Assembly (NCBI GenBank): GCA_010672925.1
Contig: JAAHFP010000001.1
Span: 62,001 to 126,000, forward strand
DNA length: 64,000 bases
Direction of reading: 5' to 3'
DNA from: Symploca sp. SIO1C2
GTDB taxonomy: Bacteria; Cyanobacteriota; Cyanobacteriia; Cyanobacteriales; Coleofasciculaceae
Shown: in pieces, positions 25,718-35,247 of the stretch
How positions within the stretch are numbered: position 1 is the stretch's first letter
How the letters are laid out: each line of letters starts with the position of its first letter
Made by a program: the position numbers and the translations under genes
The notes under the pieces: generated by a model
What the model was told of the DNA's origin: nothing
Seen by the model: the letters and a program-made list of their open reading frames with translations, nothing else
Database searches by the model: none

Positions 25718-27115
25718 CTAACTAACCCAAAATAAGCTCGAAAAGATACAAGCAGCTATTAATCCTGTCGCATCAGCAATAAGTCCTGCAGCAAGAGCAT
25801 GGCGAATGCGGGTAATGCCAACTGCTCCAAAATATACTGCAAGAACATAAAAAGTTGTGTCCGTACTTCCCATCATTGTAGAAGCAACAAAGGAACTATA
25901 GGAATCAGGCGATCGCTCAACTATCTCACTCATGATACCAAAAGCGCCACTACCAGAAAGGGGACGGACTAGGGCCATGGGTAAGACTTCTGCGGGCATT
26001 CCGATTAAATTAGTTAAGGGACTCAGTAAGTTGGAGACTATTTCCATCGCACCGGAAGCACGAAACATCCCAATAGCAAAGAGAATGGCAACTAAAAAGG
26101 GAATAATACGAATAGCAATCTCAAAACCCTGTTTGGCTCCTTCGGTAACAGCTTCATAAACTTTTACCCCTCGTCCAACTCCGTAGGTAATAATAAGGAG
26201 CATCAAGATAGGCATCAGCCAATGAGAAATGAAATCTTCGTTAAAGAAATTCCCTAAACCACCACTGCTAATCACACCATAGACTATGCTGCCAGCAAAA
26301 CCGAGTATAAATAACCAAGCAATAATTTGAGAACCCCTACCAGTAGGATAGAGAAGGTGAGAATAATCCGATGCTTCTGCTTCACCTTGATTGTCGCTGC
26401 CGTCTATCTCCTCTTCCTCCGGTGACGCCTCGTTGTCAGTTATTATCCCCGTCTCCGCATCTCCGTGTCTCTGTGTCTCCGTGTCTCCGCGTCCCCGCGT
26501 CTCCGTGTCTCTTCCACCTAACCAAGAAGCCACCACAACTGCGACAACAGTAGAACAAATAGTAGCTAATAAGGTAGGAAGAAAAATAGCCGCCGGATTA
26601 CTACTGTTGGCTGCTGCCCTCACACCAATTACTCCCAAGGGAAACAAAACAACGCTGGAGGTATTGAGGGCAAGAAATAAGCACATGGCGTTAGTGGCAG
26701 TACCCTTGAGGGGATTAAGCTTATTGAGTTCCACCATAGCCTTGATACCAAAAGGAGTAGCAGCATCTCCGAGTCCTAGCATATTAGCGGAAATATTGAG
26801 GATCATCGCCCCCATTGCTGGATGGGTAGGTGGTACATCAGGAAAAAGCTTAACCATCAAGGGTTTAAGAATCTCCGCCAGATTGTACATTAGTCCTCCG
26901 GCTTCAAGTACCCGCACTAAACCTAGCCACAGCGCCATCACGCCAATTAAACCAATCGCTAGAGTAACTGCGGCTTTGGCGGAGTCAAAACTCGCTTGAG
27001 TAACTTCTTCCATTTTGCCTGTATAAGCGGCAAAGAGAATAGCCACAACAATGAAACCGACAAAGACAAGATTGATGGCGCTAGGTTTTTCCGATGGTTG
27101 ATTTGCTTGAGACAT
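25718..27115 (-). CDS. Fused SpmA-SpmB-like membrane protein (two nucleoside-recognition/Gate domains)
   Basis: 465 residues with about ten hydrophobic segments. The N-terminal half matches SpmA (LGLGDAATPFGIKAMVELNK, NTSSVVLFPLGVIGVR) and the C-terminal half SpmB (RPLSGSGAFGIMSEIV, STMMGSTDTTFYVLAVYFGA). In Bacillus these are separate spore-maturation proteins; non-sporing bacteria use such fusions for unknown transport. Between the halves lies a hydrophilic linker (residues ~200-245) encoded in part by an octamer repeat array (RDTETRGRGDTETQRHGDAE), followed by an acidic stretch. The linker is probably cytoplasmic and tolerant of insertion. Confidence 0.87.
   Translation of the reverse strand: MSQANQPSEKPSAINLVFVGFIVVAILFAAYTGKMEEVTQASFDSAKAAVTLAIGLIGVMALWLGLVRVLEAGGLMYNLAEILKPLMVKLFPDVPPTHPAMGAMILNISANMLGLGDAATPFGIKAMVELNKLNPLKGTATNAMCLFLALNTSSVVLFPLGVIGVRAAANSSNPAAIFLPTLLATICSTVVAVVVASWLGGRDTETRGRGDTETQRHGDAETGIITDNEASPEEEEIDGSDNQGEAEASDYSHLLYPTGRGSQIIAWLFILGFAGSIVYGVISSGGLGNFFNEDFISHWLMPILMLLIITYGVGRGVKVYEAVTEGAKQGFEIAIRIIPFLVAILFAIGMFRASGAMEIVSNLLSPLTNLIGMPAEVLPMALVRPLSGSGAFGIMSEIVERSPDSYSSFVASTMMGSTDTTFYVLAVYFGAVGITRIRHALAAGLIADATGLIAACIFSSLFWVS
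26451..26514 (-). repeat. Period-8 array inside the SpmA-SpmB coding sequence
   Basis: Eight units of GGAGACRC (complement GTCTCCGY) that keep the reading frame open and code for the interdomain linker. The same octamer is intergenic at 11560-11588. Confidence 0.85.
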
Positions 27116-27118
27116 TTG

Positions 27119-27180
27119 TTAGGTGGTAGGTTTTAGGTGGTAGGTGGTAGGTGGTAGGTGTTAGGTGGTAGGTTTTAGGG
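27119..27180. repeat. Heptamer array (TAGGTGG)
   Basis: About eight TAGGTGG/TAGGTTT-type units upstream of the SpmA-SpmB start codon. Confidence 0.85.
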
Positions 27181-27295
27181 ATTTTTCAGGGTGGTGCAAG
27201 GTTTTTGAACCCAAAGAGGCAAAAACCATAGACCCAGTTTTACCAAAAAATGAGCTCTAAGGTGATTTCCAAGGGAAAAAATATACCTATTGTAG

Positions 27296-27321
27296 GGTGT
27301 GTTAGCGCAGCGTAACGCACC
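27296..27321. repeat. Short dispersed palindrome (GGTGTGTTA type)
   Basis: GGTGTGTTA and TAACGCACC flank GCGCAGCG. Same outer arms as 14681-14709, different centre. Confidence 0.7.
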
Positions 27322-27356
27322 ATATGGTAATTGACCCTATATCCTGTCTCCTTATA

Positions 27357-27767
27357 TTAAGGAAAATCTACTTTGGTGTAGACACCTTCATCCGCTGCTA
27401 AGAAGGCCGGATGTTCCATCAAGTGAGTAATATAAGCTTTAACAGGATTATCTTCTTTGAGCATTCCTAATTTTAGTGCCCACAACAATACTCCACCGGT
27501 GACAACATCTGCTGTACTGAAGCGATTTTCTACCAGATAATGATTATCTCTAAGAACCTCATTAAGAGGTTCACAAGCTTTAGCAAACCATTGCTTTATC
27601 TCTGGAGGAGACACTTGAGTATACTGTTTATGGGGTAATAATTTTTCCGGCAAATGAGGTAAATCGTGAAACAGAAATTTCTCTACTGGAGGCTCTAGAG
27701 TTAGAGAAGCATAAAATAACCATTGATAATAATAGCCTCGTGCTGGTGTTGCTAGAAACGGAGCCAT
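27357..27767 (-). pseudogene. 5'-truncated glutathione S-transferase
   Basis: 136 residues that correspond only to the C-terminal helical GST domain (APFLATPARGYYYQWLFYAS ... FSTADVVTGGVLLWALKLGM). The thioredoxin-fold N-terminal half, which binds glutathione, is missing. Reading upstream of the ATG the family sequence continues for seven codons (FKYPEKG) and then meets a TGA; beyond that are CTGCCTTCTGCC-type repeats. So the gene has lost its 5' half, probably by deletion or repeat-mediated replacement. A short product could still be made but would not be a functional GST. Confidence 0.75.
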
Positions 27768-27946
27768 TCCTTTTTCTGGGTACTTAAATAGAGGTCAGCA
27801 ACAAGCAAAACCCTATCTCCTTCTGCCTTCTGCCCTCTGCCCTCTGCCTTGTTTCTTAAGAAAATAACTTGCTTCCGGCCAAGAAATGCGCTGAAATTAA
27901 GTAATATTAAGTAATAGTCCCCAATATTGGTATTAATTTAAAATCA

Positions 27947-28480
27947 GTGAGTACTCTGACTCTCCCTTCTATACTAATCATCACCCTACTATTGGTAGTG
28001 GGTTTGGTGTTTTTCATCCGAGCTTCTGTCAAAGACCGCACCGAACAAGTGCAGCTAATTGCTCAAGAGCCAGAAGAATCACTGTTAACTAGATTGCAGC
28101 AGTATTTTGACCAAAGAGCCTACCGAGTTACCGCAGTTGATGCCGCTACTAATCAAGTGACATTCCAAGGATTTGTTCGGCCTAGTTGGTTTCTCGCTAT
28201 CTTTTTAACAGTGTTAGCTGCCTGTAGTATTTTTTGTTTTGCGATCGTTCTTTCTTCCCTTTACCCTCAATTCACCAGTATCTTTGTGGGGTTAATTTTA
28301 CTAGCACCAGCAGCAGGAGTCTTTTATTGGCAAAGAGCAGGACGAGATGAGGAGGTTTTTCTCAAAGTGGAATCATTCACTACTGAAGATACTACTACTC
28401 AAAGCTTAATTACAGTTACCGCTCATCGTGACGAACTTGCTCAGCTAAAACAGTCTCTAAAGCTTAAACCTGCTGAATAA
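27947..28480 (+). CDS. Cofactor assembly of complex C subunit B (CCB2/CCB4-like)
   Basis: 177 residues from a GTG start. Membrane protein related to the plastid CCB2/CCB4 factors that help attach the extra c-type haem (haem ci) of the cytochrome b6f complex. Three hydrophobic segments: ~8-26, ~80-102 and ~105-125, separated by a soluble loop (QYFDQRAYRVTAVDAATNQV). The GFVRPSWFLAIFLTVLAACS stretch is characteristic. It stands alone; a 10-bp inverted repeat follows the stop codon. Confidence 0.82.
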   Translation: MSTLTLPSILIITLLLVVGLVFFIRASVKDRTEQVQLIAQEPEESLLTRLQQYFDQRAYRVTAVDAATNQVTFQGFVRPSWFLAIFLTVLAACSIFCFAIVLSSLYPQFTSIFVGLILLAPAAGVFYWQRAGRDEEVFLKVESFTTEDTTTQSLITVTAHRDELAQLKQSLKLKPAE

Positions 28481-28487
28481 TTGGTAA

Positions 28488-28546
28488 GGGCGGGTTTAGG
28501 GTCGCTATTAAGGAATTTGACGACAGTATTTATACAAAACCCGCCC
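28488..28546. repeat. Inverted repeat between the complex C gene and xisH
   Basis: GGGCGGGTTT (28488-28497) pairs perfectly with AAACCCGCCC (28537-28546). The large loop and lack of a T-run make a terminator uncertain. Confidence 0.6.
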
Positions 28547-28573
28547 AAGCGATAAAAATTTAAGTCAATCAAG

Positions 28574-28993
28574 ATGTCCAGACGAGATGATTTACATTTT
28601 TCCCTGTGCCGCACTCTGGAAAAAGATGGGTGGACAATCACCGACGACCCTCTGATTTTGGTACTAGAGCAGACTTTATTAAAAGCTGATTTAGGAGCAG
28701 AGAAATTTTTTACAGCCGAAAAAGAGGGACAAAAAATTGCTGTTGAAGTCAAGGATTTTGATGCAGTCTCTGTAATCAGCGAACTTGAAAAGACGATGGG
28801 GCAACTTCAACTGTATCAATGGGCACTGGAGGGACAAGAACCGGAGCGTCTGTTATTCCTAGCCATAAGTCAAGAAATCTACATTAAACATTTTCAAAAA
28901 CCAATTTTTCAGTTGGCTGTCCAGCGCAATAAAATTAATTTATTAGTCTATGAGCCAAATCAGGAGGTCATTCTTCAATGGATCAAACATTGA
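28574..28993 (+). CDS. xisH: XisH-family protein
   Basis: 139 residues. XisH was named from Anabaena, where xisH and xisI control excision of the fdxN DNA element in heterocysts; many copies exist in other cyanobacteria with unknown roles. The motif GQKIAVEVKDFDAVSVISEL has the ExK core of a PD-(D/E)xK-like nuclease fold, with an upstream acidic residue in DLGAEKFFTAEKEG. The stop overlaps the start of xisI by 16 nt, the invariable arrangement. No fdxN-type element or recombinase is nearby, so the pair is probably a stand-alone, toxin-antitoxin-like module. Confidence 0.93.
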   Translation: MSRRDDLHFSLCRTLEKDGWTITDDPLILVLEQTLLKADLGAEKFFTAEKEGQKIAVEVKDFDAVSVISELEKTMGQLQLYQWALEGQEPERLLFLAISQEIYIKHFQKPIFQLAVQRNKINLLVYEPNQEVILQWIKH

Positions 28994-29292
28994 GCTATGC
29001 AAACATTCTGAAGAAGACAGTGCAGGAAGCGACAATCAATCAACCTCGTTTACAGGCGATCAAGCTTTATCCGGTTTGTGATACTGAATCTGGTCATTTT
29101 CTGGTGCTAGCCACTGGATGGAACAAGCAGCGTTGGATGGATACTATTCTGTTTCATGCTCGTTTAGTTGAGCATCAAATTATTATTGAGGAAGATAACT
29201 TCGAGGAGAGCTTAACCCAAGCCCTTATTGCTGGCGGTGTTAGTAAAAAAGATATTGTAACTCATCTGGAACCGGCAATCCTAAACCTGTGA
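28978..29292 (+). CDS. xisI: XisI-family protein
   Basis: 104 residues, full length for the family. Typical elements are LSYANILKKTVQEATINQPR, the YPVCDTESGHFLVLATGW strand and DDIVxHLEP-like ending (KKDIVTHLEPAILNL). It overlaps xisH by 16 nt and is translated with it. XisI is thought to act with XisH; biochemical function unknown. Confidence 0.93.
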   Translation: MDQTLSYANILKKTVQEATINQPRLQAIKLYPVCDTESGHFLVLATGWNKQRWMDTILFHARLVEHQIIIEEDNFEESLTQALIAGGVSKKDIVTHLEPAILNL

Positions 29293-29435
29293 ATGACATA
29301 AGCGTCAAACTCAATTGTCCTTGGTATTCACCTTATTTCAATGAAGTGTTATTGCGCGATCGCAAATCTTTGTAAGTTAAGTTGAGGCAACGTAGGTGCG
29401 AGCCTTCTCCTAGAGTAACCTAAGATTATTTTTAT

Positions 29436-29474
29436 CTAAATTGATTCGCCAACTGCTTGTAAAACCACAATCAC
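29436..29474 (-). pseudogene. Twelve-codon remnant in the position of a PIN (DUF3368) toxin
   Basis: A GTG overlaps the stop of the upstream antitoxin gene by 4 nt (GTGA), the normal start position for the DUF3368 toxin that partners UPF0175. The frame reads MIVVLQAVGESI then TAG. The first four residues match the usual MIVVSD start, the last eight resemble a toxin C-terminus, so an internal deletion may have removed the rest. The match is short, hence the low confidence. Confidence 0.4.
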
Positions 29475-29716
29475 CGCCAGTTGTTTGCCTCCAATACTTT
29501 TAAGTCTTGTCGAAATTCCTCAATGCCATAATGAATGGGAATTTGACGGCGACCTAAAATTCTCTGAAACTCCAATTGGTTCACTTCAGCAAACTGGCTA
29601 GCTGTCCCTAACGTAATTTTTTCCTGCTGAAATAGCACAATGGCAATTTCGAGTTTGAGATCAGCCTCTGAAATATGTGCTGTTTGTAGAAACTCATCAG
29701 GGATGATTAGACTCAT
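29471..29716 (-). CDS. UPF0175 antitoxin
   Basis: 81 residues with the UPF0175 pattern LKLEIAIVLFQQEKITLGTA SQFAEVNQLEFQRILGRR IPIHYGIEEFRQDL. These helix-turn-helix-like proteins are antitoxins of DUF3368 PIN nucleases. The toxin gene is missing or reduced to a remnant overlapping the stop codon. Orphan antitoxin. Confidence 0.83.
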   Translation of the reverse strand: MSLIIPDEFLQTAHISEADLKLEIAIVLFQQEKITLGTASQFAEVNQLEFQRILGRRQIPIHYGIEEFRQDLKVLEANNWR

Positions 29717-30079
29717 TATCTTAATTTCTTCATAAGATAGCAGGGAAGCGATCGCTCCTTCAATTGTTAATCCTACTTCAATTCTAAGGAGAGTATCCCA
29801 ACTGTGGTATTGTAGCGTTTCGCATTTTTATGAGGTACACCGCTAAACCTCAAAATACCCCAGGTCACCAAGAGCGTAGCATCCTCTGGCTTCCCCCTTT
29901 CAAAGGGGGACGGGAGGAGGATTCCAAGGGGGATTTAGGGGGATCCAGATGTACCTCAAAATACCCCAGGTCACCAAGAGCGTAGCATCCTCTGGCTTCC
30001 CCCTTTCAAAGGGGGACGGGAGGAGGATTCCAAGGGGGATTTAGGGGGATCCAGATGTACCTCACAAATGCAATAACTG
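29717..30079. other. 363-bp intergenic region: foldback element with a duplicated core
   Basis: No coding potential. From 29820 it is filled by the foldback element described next. Confidence 0.75.
29822..30071. mobile_element. Foldback element containing a perfect 106-bp tandem duplication
   Basis: TGAGGTACA (29831-29839) and TGTACCTCA (30056-30064) form the inner part of ~15-bp terminal inverted repeats. Between them one 106-bp unit occurs twice without a difference (29847-29952 and 29953-30058). Each unit contains CCCCCTTTCAAAGGGGG and AAGGGGGATTTAGGGGGATC. Confidence 0.85.
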
Positions 30080-33000
30080 CTATATATAATCCTGCAAAGC
30101 CTTCACATCCAAAGGCTGAGATTGTAAGGAACAAATTGCCGCTGCTGTTGCCCTAGCGCTAGCAATAGTTGTGATAATGGGAATTTTGTAACCCAAGGCG
30201 GTACGGCGAATAAGACGCCCTTCAGCATGGGCATCTTCTCCCGAAGGAGTGTTGATAATCAGCTGAATCTCCTGGTTTTTAATCGAGTCGAGTACATGGG
30301 GACGTCCTTCATGGAGTTTGAGTACTAACCCAACCTCTAACCCCTCATCTTGGAGTATCTTGCGGGTTCCTTCCGTAGCGACAACGCTGAAACCTAATTT
30401 GATTAAGTCTTTCACTACCGGTATAACACTCGGTTTATCCCGATCATTGGTGGAAACAAACACAGTACCAGAAAGGGGCAAACGTTGACCGGCGGCTAAT
30501 TCTGCCTTGGCAAAAGCTTTACCAAAGTCGATATCAATACCCATGACTTCCCCAGTAGAGCGCATTTCTGGTCCGAGAATGGTGTCTGTGCCAGCAAATT
30601 TCTCAAAGGGCAATACAGCTTCTTTGACCGCAATGTGCTTGAGGGTGGGTTCTTTGGTTAAACTAAGAGACTCTAGGGTTTCACCGGACATAACTCGGGA
30701 TGCTAGTCCTGCTAATGGTACACCTGTTGCCTTGGAAACGTAGGGAACTGTGCGAGAAGCCCGAGGATTTGCTTCTAGGATGTACACTGTTTCACCCTGC
30801 ACCGCATACTGAATATTCATCAAACCTATCACTTTCAGAGCTTTTGCTAGTTGATAAGTCCAGTTACGGATCGTTTCTACTGCTTCTGCTGCTAGAGAAG
30901 TGAAGGGTACGGAACAAGCTGAGTCCCCGGAGTGAATTCCTGCTTGTTCAATATGCTCCATAATGCCGCCAATTACCACTTGACCTGTATGGTCTGCGAT
31001 GGCATCAACATCTACTTCAACGGCATTTTCCAGGAATTTATCAATCAAAATGGGATGGTCTGGTTCTACTTGTACGGCAAAGGTCATGTATCTTTCCAAT
31101 TCCATATCGGAATAGACGATTTCCATTGCTCTTCCTCCGAGTACATAAGAAGGACGCACCACTACGGGATAACTAATACGCCGGGAGATTTCTAGGGCTT
31201 CTCCATAACTCCTAGCGATACCATTGGGGGGTTGCTTGATATCTAGCTCCCGCAAGATTTTTTCAAACCTCTCCCGGTCCTCGGCGATATCAATGGAATC
31301 GGGAGAAGTACCCCAAATTTGGGCAATTGGTGTTTGATTGTCGGTGTCAGAAGCTTCTCCAGCAGTCAATTCTTCCAGATATTTTTGCAGAGGTACTGCC
31401 AGTTTCAAGGGTGTCTGACCACCAAATTGGATAATAATACCTTCTGGGTGTTCTGCTTCAATGATGTTGAGAACATCTTCCTTGGTGAGGGGTTCAAAGT
31501 AAAGGCGATCGCTAGTGTCATAATCAGTAGATACTGTTTCAGGGTTAGAGTTGACCATAATTGTCTCAAACCCTTGTTTACTTAAAGAATAGGAAGCGTG
31601 ACAACAACAATAGTCAAACTCGATTCCTTGACCAATGCGATTCGGACCACCTCCTAAAATCATTACCTTACGCTGATCAGAAGGCAATACTTCTGACTCT
31701 TCTTCGTAAGTGGAGTAGTAATAAGGGGTCAAAGCTTCAAATTCAGCAGCACAGGTATCTACTAATTTGTAAACTGGTACTACTTCCAGACTCTTACGAT
31801 AAGCCCGCACTTCATCTTCAGTGGTTTTGGTGGCAAAGGCAATTTGGCGATCGCTAAATCCCTCTCGTTTGATTTCCCACAATTGTTCCTTGGTGATCAT
31901 CGAGAGGGGAATACGCTTCAGGAATTTTTCCGTTTCTACTAGTTCCTCAAACTTATCTAAAAACCAAGGATCAATACCGGTTAACTCATTGACTTCTTCC
32001 ACGGTCATGCCCAAGATTAAAGCATGGCGCACAGTAAAGATCCGTTCAGGGTTTGGAGTACGTAAACCGGAACGCACTTGCTCTAAAGAAGGTAGTCTTT
32101 CTTTGCAATCACAACCCCAACCGAAACGCCCTGTTTCCAAGGAGCGCAGAGCTTTTTGAAAGGATTCATTGAAAGTCCTTCCAATTGCCATTGCTTCCCC
32201 TACGGACTTCATCTGAGTAGTCAAAACTGGTTCGCTACCAGGAAATTTCTCAAAGGCAAACCGGGGTATTTTGGTTACCACATAGTCAATGGTTGGTTCA
32301 AAGGAAGCTGGGGTTTTTTTGGTAATATCGTTGGGAATTTCATCTAAGGTATAACCTACTGCTAACTTAGCAGCAAATTTAGCGATCGGGAAACCAGTTG
32401 CTTTTGACGCCAAGGCAGAACTACGGGAGACACGAGGATTCATCTCAATAACAATTACATCCCCAGTTAAAGGATTGACGGCAAACTGAATATTAGAACC
32501 ACCAGTTTCTACACCAATCTCTCGGATAATTTTAATTGAGCAATCCCGTAGTCGCTGATATTCTTTATCAGTTAGGGTTTGGGCAGGAGCAACGGTAATC
32601 GAGTCCCCGGTATGAATCCCCATCGGGTCAATATTTTCGATGGAGCAGATAATTACCACATTATCTGCCAAGTCTCGCATCACTTCTAGTTCATATTCTT
32701 TCCATCCCAATAGGGACTGTTCCACTAGAATTTGAGATACGGGGGAAGCATCCAAGCCTCCTTGAGCCATTTCTTCATATTCTTCCTGGTTGTAGGAAAT
32801 TCCACCACCAGTACCACCTAAAGTAAAGGCTGGTCTAATAATTAGAGGATAGCTACCAATTTGCTTTGCGATCACTTTTGCTTCATCCAAGTTATTCGCA
32901 ATTCCGGAAGGACAGACATTGACCCCAATCTTTTCCATCGCTTCTTTAAACAGCTGGCGGTCTTCTGCCTTTTCAATTGCTGCTAACTTCGCCCCAATTA

Positions 33001-33343
33001 ATTCTACATTGTGCTTTTCCAGCACTCCATTTTTGGCTAGGGTAACCGCAAGATTGAGGGCAGTCTGACCTCCCATTGTCGGCAACAAGGCGTCAGGCTG
33101 CTCTTTTTCAATCACCTTTTCCAAGATTTCCGGTGTCAGAGGCTCAATATAAGTACGATCAGCTGTTTCCGGATCCGTCATAATACTGGCAGGATTGGAG
33201 TTTACCAGCACTACTTCGTAGCCTTCTTCCCGGAGGGCCTTACAAGCTTGTGTCCCAGAATAGTCAAACTCACAGGCTTGTCCAATGACAATCGGACCAG
33301 AACCCAAGAGCAAAATTTTGTTGAGGTTATCGCGGCGGGGCAT
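30080..33343 (-). CDS. carB: Carbamoyl-phosphate synthase large subunit
   Basis: Uses ammonia from CarA, bicarbonate and two ATP to make carbamoyl phosphate (EC 6.3.5.5). 1,087 residues. Two ATP-grasp halves are visible, beginning [20 protein letters not shown] and [20 protein letters not shown]; a C-terminal allosteric MGS-like domain contains [19 protein letters not shown]. The ATG at 33343 gives the standard [16 protein letters not shown] opening; an upstream ATG at 33475 would add 44 unrelated residues and overlap the divergent P450 gene. Last gene before a foldback element; no pyr or arg neighbours. Confidence 0.97.
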   Translation of the reverse strand: MPRRDNLNKILLLGSGPIVIGQACEFDYSGTQACKALREEGYEVVLVNSNPASIMTDPETADRTYIEPLTPEILEKVIEKEQPDALLPTMGGQTALNLAVTLAKNGVLEKHNVELIGAKLAAIEKAEDRQLFKEAMEKIGVNVCPSGIANNLDEAKVIAKQIGSYPLIIRPAFTLGGTGGGISYNQEEYEEMAQGGLDASPVSQILVEQSLLGWKEYELEVMRDLADNVVIICSIENIDPMGIHTGDSITVAPAQTLTDKEYQRLRDCSIKIIREIGVETGGSNIQFAVNPLTGDVIVIEMNPRVSRSSALASKATGFPIAKFAAKLAVGYTLDEIPNDITKKTPASFEPTIDYVVTKIPRFAFEKFPGSEPVLTTQMKSVGEAMAIGRTFNESFQKALRSLETGRFGWGCDCKERLPSLEQVRSGLRTPNPERIFTVRHALILGMTVEEVNELTGIDPWFLDKFEELVETEKFLKRIPLSMITKEQLWEIKREGFSDRQIAFATKTTEDEVRAYRKSLEVVPVYKLVDTCAAEFEALTPYYYSTYEEESEVLPSDQRKVMILGGGPNRIGQGIEFDYCCCHASYSLSKQGFETIMVNSNPETVSTDYDTSDRLYFEPLTKEDVLNIIEAEHPEGIIIQFGGQTPLKLAVPLQKYLEELTAGEASDTDNQTPIAQIWGTSPDSIDIAEDRERFEKILRELDIKQPPNGIARSYGEALEISRRISYPVVVRPSYVLGGRAMEIVYSDMELERYMTFAVQVEPDHPILIDKFLENAVEVDVDAIADHTGQVVIGGIMEHIEQAGIHSGDSACSVPFTSLAAEAVETIRNWTYQLAKALKVIGLMNIQYAVQGETVYILEANPRASRTVPYVSKATGVPLAGLASRVMSGETLESLSLTKEPTLKHIAVKEAVLPFEKFAGTDTILGPEMRSTGEVMGIDIDFGKAFAKAELAAGQRLPLSGTVFVSTNDRDKPSVIPVVKDLIKLGFSVVATEGTRKILQDEGLEVGLVLKLHEGRPHVLDSIKNQEIQLIINTPSGEDAHAEGRLIRRTALGYKIPIITTIASARATAAAICSLQSQPLDVKALQDYI

Positions 33344-33443
33344 ATCAGTTTCGTTTGTCGTCGTGTGAGAATTGTTCAGTTTAGCCAGACTATTTTGACA
33401 TACTCCCTCCCCAAAATCCGTCGGCAGTGGCAAAGTAGATAAA

Positions 33444-34844
33444 ATGGCTACAGCTACAGCCCCTTTATATGTCAATACGATGAAACTACCTGATAGTCCC
33501 CAAACTCCCTATTGGTTGCAAAAGATTCAGTACATTATTGACCCCCTCGGTTATCTCGAAAGCAATTACCAACGTTACGGTGATATCTTTAACGCCCCAA
33601 TAATTGGTAATCACAAACGGTTATTGTTAGTTAGCGACCCTAAGGGATTGCAGCAACTGTTTACCAGGGATGGTAAGGAGTTTTATAGTCCCAGCAATGG
33701 ACACTTACAAGTTTTAGCAGGAGATAACTCAATCTTTTGTCTAGAAGGGGATAGCCACCAACGAGAACGGAAATTATTAATGCCTCCTTTTCATGGAGAT
33801 AGAATGCGTGCTTATGGGCAAACTATCTGCCAGCTTACAGAGCAAGTATTTAATTCATTAACCCCTGGTACAACCTTTTCTGCTCGTAGCGTTGTCCAGG
33901 AAATATCCCTAGAAATCATCTTACAAGTTATTTTTGGTATTTATGAAGAGGAACGTTTTCAGAAGCTCAAACAATTAATTACTGAGTTTATGGATTCGTT
34001 TACGTCTCCGTTAATTTCCAGTGTACTTTTTTTCCCTTTCTTGAGAAAGGATTTTGGAGCTTGGAGCCCTTGGGGATACTTTCGTCGCTTACAGCAGGAA
34101 ATGGAGCAATTACTCTACGCTGAAATTAGCGACCGGCGCCTACAATATGATTCAACTCGTACTGATATCCTAACCTTACTCCTGTCAGCCCGTGACGAAA
34201 ATGCTCAAGGTATGAGCGATCAACAATTACATGATGAGTTAATTTCCCTACTAATTGCTGGACATGAAACAACTGCAACTGCAATATCTTGGGCTTTGTA
34301 CTGGATTCACAAGTATCCCGAAGTCAACGAAAAGTTGCTCCAAGAATTGGATACCTTGGGCGATTCTCCAGAAGCCATGAGTATTTTTAAACTTCCCTAT
34401 CTCACTGCTGTATGTAATGAAAGTTTGCGGATTTATCCAGTAGCAATTTTAACAGCTCCACGGGAAGTAAAGGAACCAGTAGAATTAATGGGTTATCATG
34501 TAGATCCCGGTACCAGGGTGTATGGTTGTATTTACTCAACTCATCACCGCGAAGATTTATACCCACAACCTAAGCGATTTAAACCGGAAAGATTTATAGA
34601 AAGACAATATACTCCCTATGAATTTTTACCTTTTGGGGGTGGCTCCCGTCGCTGCCTTGGTGAGGCTTTAGCAATCTTTGAAATGAAATTAGTACTGGCA
34701 ACTATTCTTACCCATTACCAACTGTCTCTGGATGATAGTCAATTAGTCAAGCCTCAGAGACGAGGTGTTACTATCGCTCCTACTGGCGGGGTAAAAATGG
34801 TGTTGCAGAAGAAGCAACAAAAAGGTAACGAAAGCAAGCAGTAG
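33444..34844 (+). CDS. Cytochrome P450, CYP110-like
   Basis: 466 residues. Oxygen-binding helix I motif AGHETT, ExxR as ESLR, and the haem-thiolate motif [15 protein letters not shown] are all intact. The CYP110 family is characteristic of cyanobacteria and hydroxylates fatty acids or terpenes. The family usually starts close to [10 protein letters not shown], so the internal ATG at 33480 is a serious alternative to 33444. Soluble: no N-terminal membrane anchor. Divergent from carB with about 100 bp between. No dedicated ferredoxin or biosynthetic partner adjacent. Confidence 0.92.
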   Translation: MATATAPLYVNTMKLPDSPQTPYWLQKIQYIIDPLGYLESNYQRYGDIFNAPIIGNHKRLLLVSDPKGLQQLFTRDGKEFYSPSNGHLQVLAGDNSIFCLEGDSHQRERKLLMPPFHGDRMRAYGQTICQLTEQVFNSLTPGTTFSARSVVQEISLEIILQVIFGIYEEERFQKLKQLITEFMDSFTSPLISSVLFFPFLRKDFGAWSPWGYFRRLQQEMEQLLYAEISDRRLQYDSTRTDILTLLLSARDENAQGMSDQQLHDELISLLIAGHETTATAISWALYWIHKYPEVNEKLLQELDTLGDSPEAMSIFKLPYLTAVCNESLRIYPVAILTAPREVKEPVELMGYHVDPGTRVYGCIYSTHHREDLYPQPKRFKPERFIERQYTPYEFLPFGGGSRRCLGEALAIFEMKLVLATILTHYQLSLDDSQLVKPQRRGVTIAPTGGVKMVLQKKQQKGNESKQ

Positions 34845-35247
34845 GCAATAGGTGATAAATTATACTGAAAATTACTTAAAAATGTGAATATCGTAAAGGA
34901 GGATCTATCTTAATATTAAGTCTGCATAATAATTTTAACTATATCTCTGTTAAGTTTGCTGAAATTAACGACGAGATAATAACTTTCGATTAAAATTGGA
35001 TGTAGGGGCGCAGCGGCGTGCATTGGTGTCAACTTAACGTAAAACTCATGCCCCACAGTATCCTTAAGTTCTTTGCTAATAGCTCAAGTCATCTAAAGAT
35101 TACTCAATCTCTCCAAAAATTTTCAGTCCACTTGAGTGGACTTTAGCTATTAGCCCAGAACTTGAGTTCTGGGTGGGTGTGGAAGCTAAGCTTTAGGCTA
35201 TCCCTAGCTTAAGTTGAAACTAATGAGCGGTGTGCGCCCCAGCCTGT
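34845..35247. other. 403-bp intergenic region holding copy 2 of the multi-hairpin element
   Basis: No coding potential. The first 160 bp are AT-rich without recognisable structure; the remainder is the element. Confidence 0.7.
35005..35240. mobile_element. Multi-hairpin foldback element, copy 2
   Basis: Imperfect ~32-bp terminal inverted repeats: GGGGCGCAGCGGCGTGCATT (35005 onward, ending CAACTTAA) and TTAAGTTGAAACTAATGAGC (35209 onward, ending GCGCCCC). Inside: GCTAATAGCT / AGCTATTAGC (35075-35084 with 35145-35154) enclosing AGTCATCT-AA-AGATTACT (35087-35104) and AGTCCACT-TG-AGTGGACT (35125-35142), then CCCAGAACT-TG-AGTTCTGGG (35154-35173). The first hairpin of copy 1 is decayed here. Confidence 0.85.

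Noticed and set aside
28574-29292. fdxN-type excision element around xisH-xisI
   Set aside because: No recombinase gene and no flanking direct repeats; the pair occurs widely without the element.
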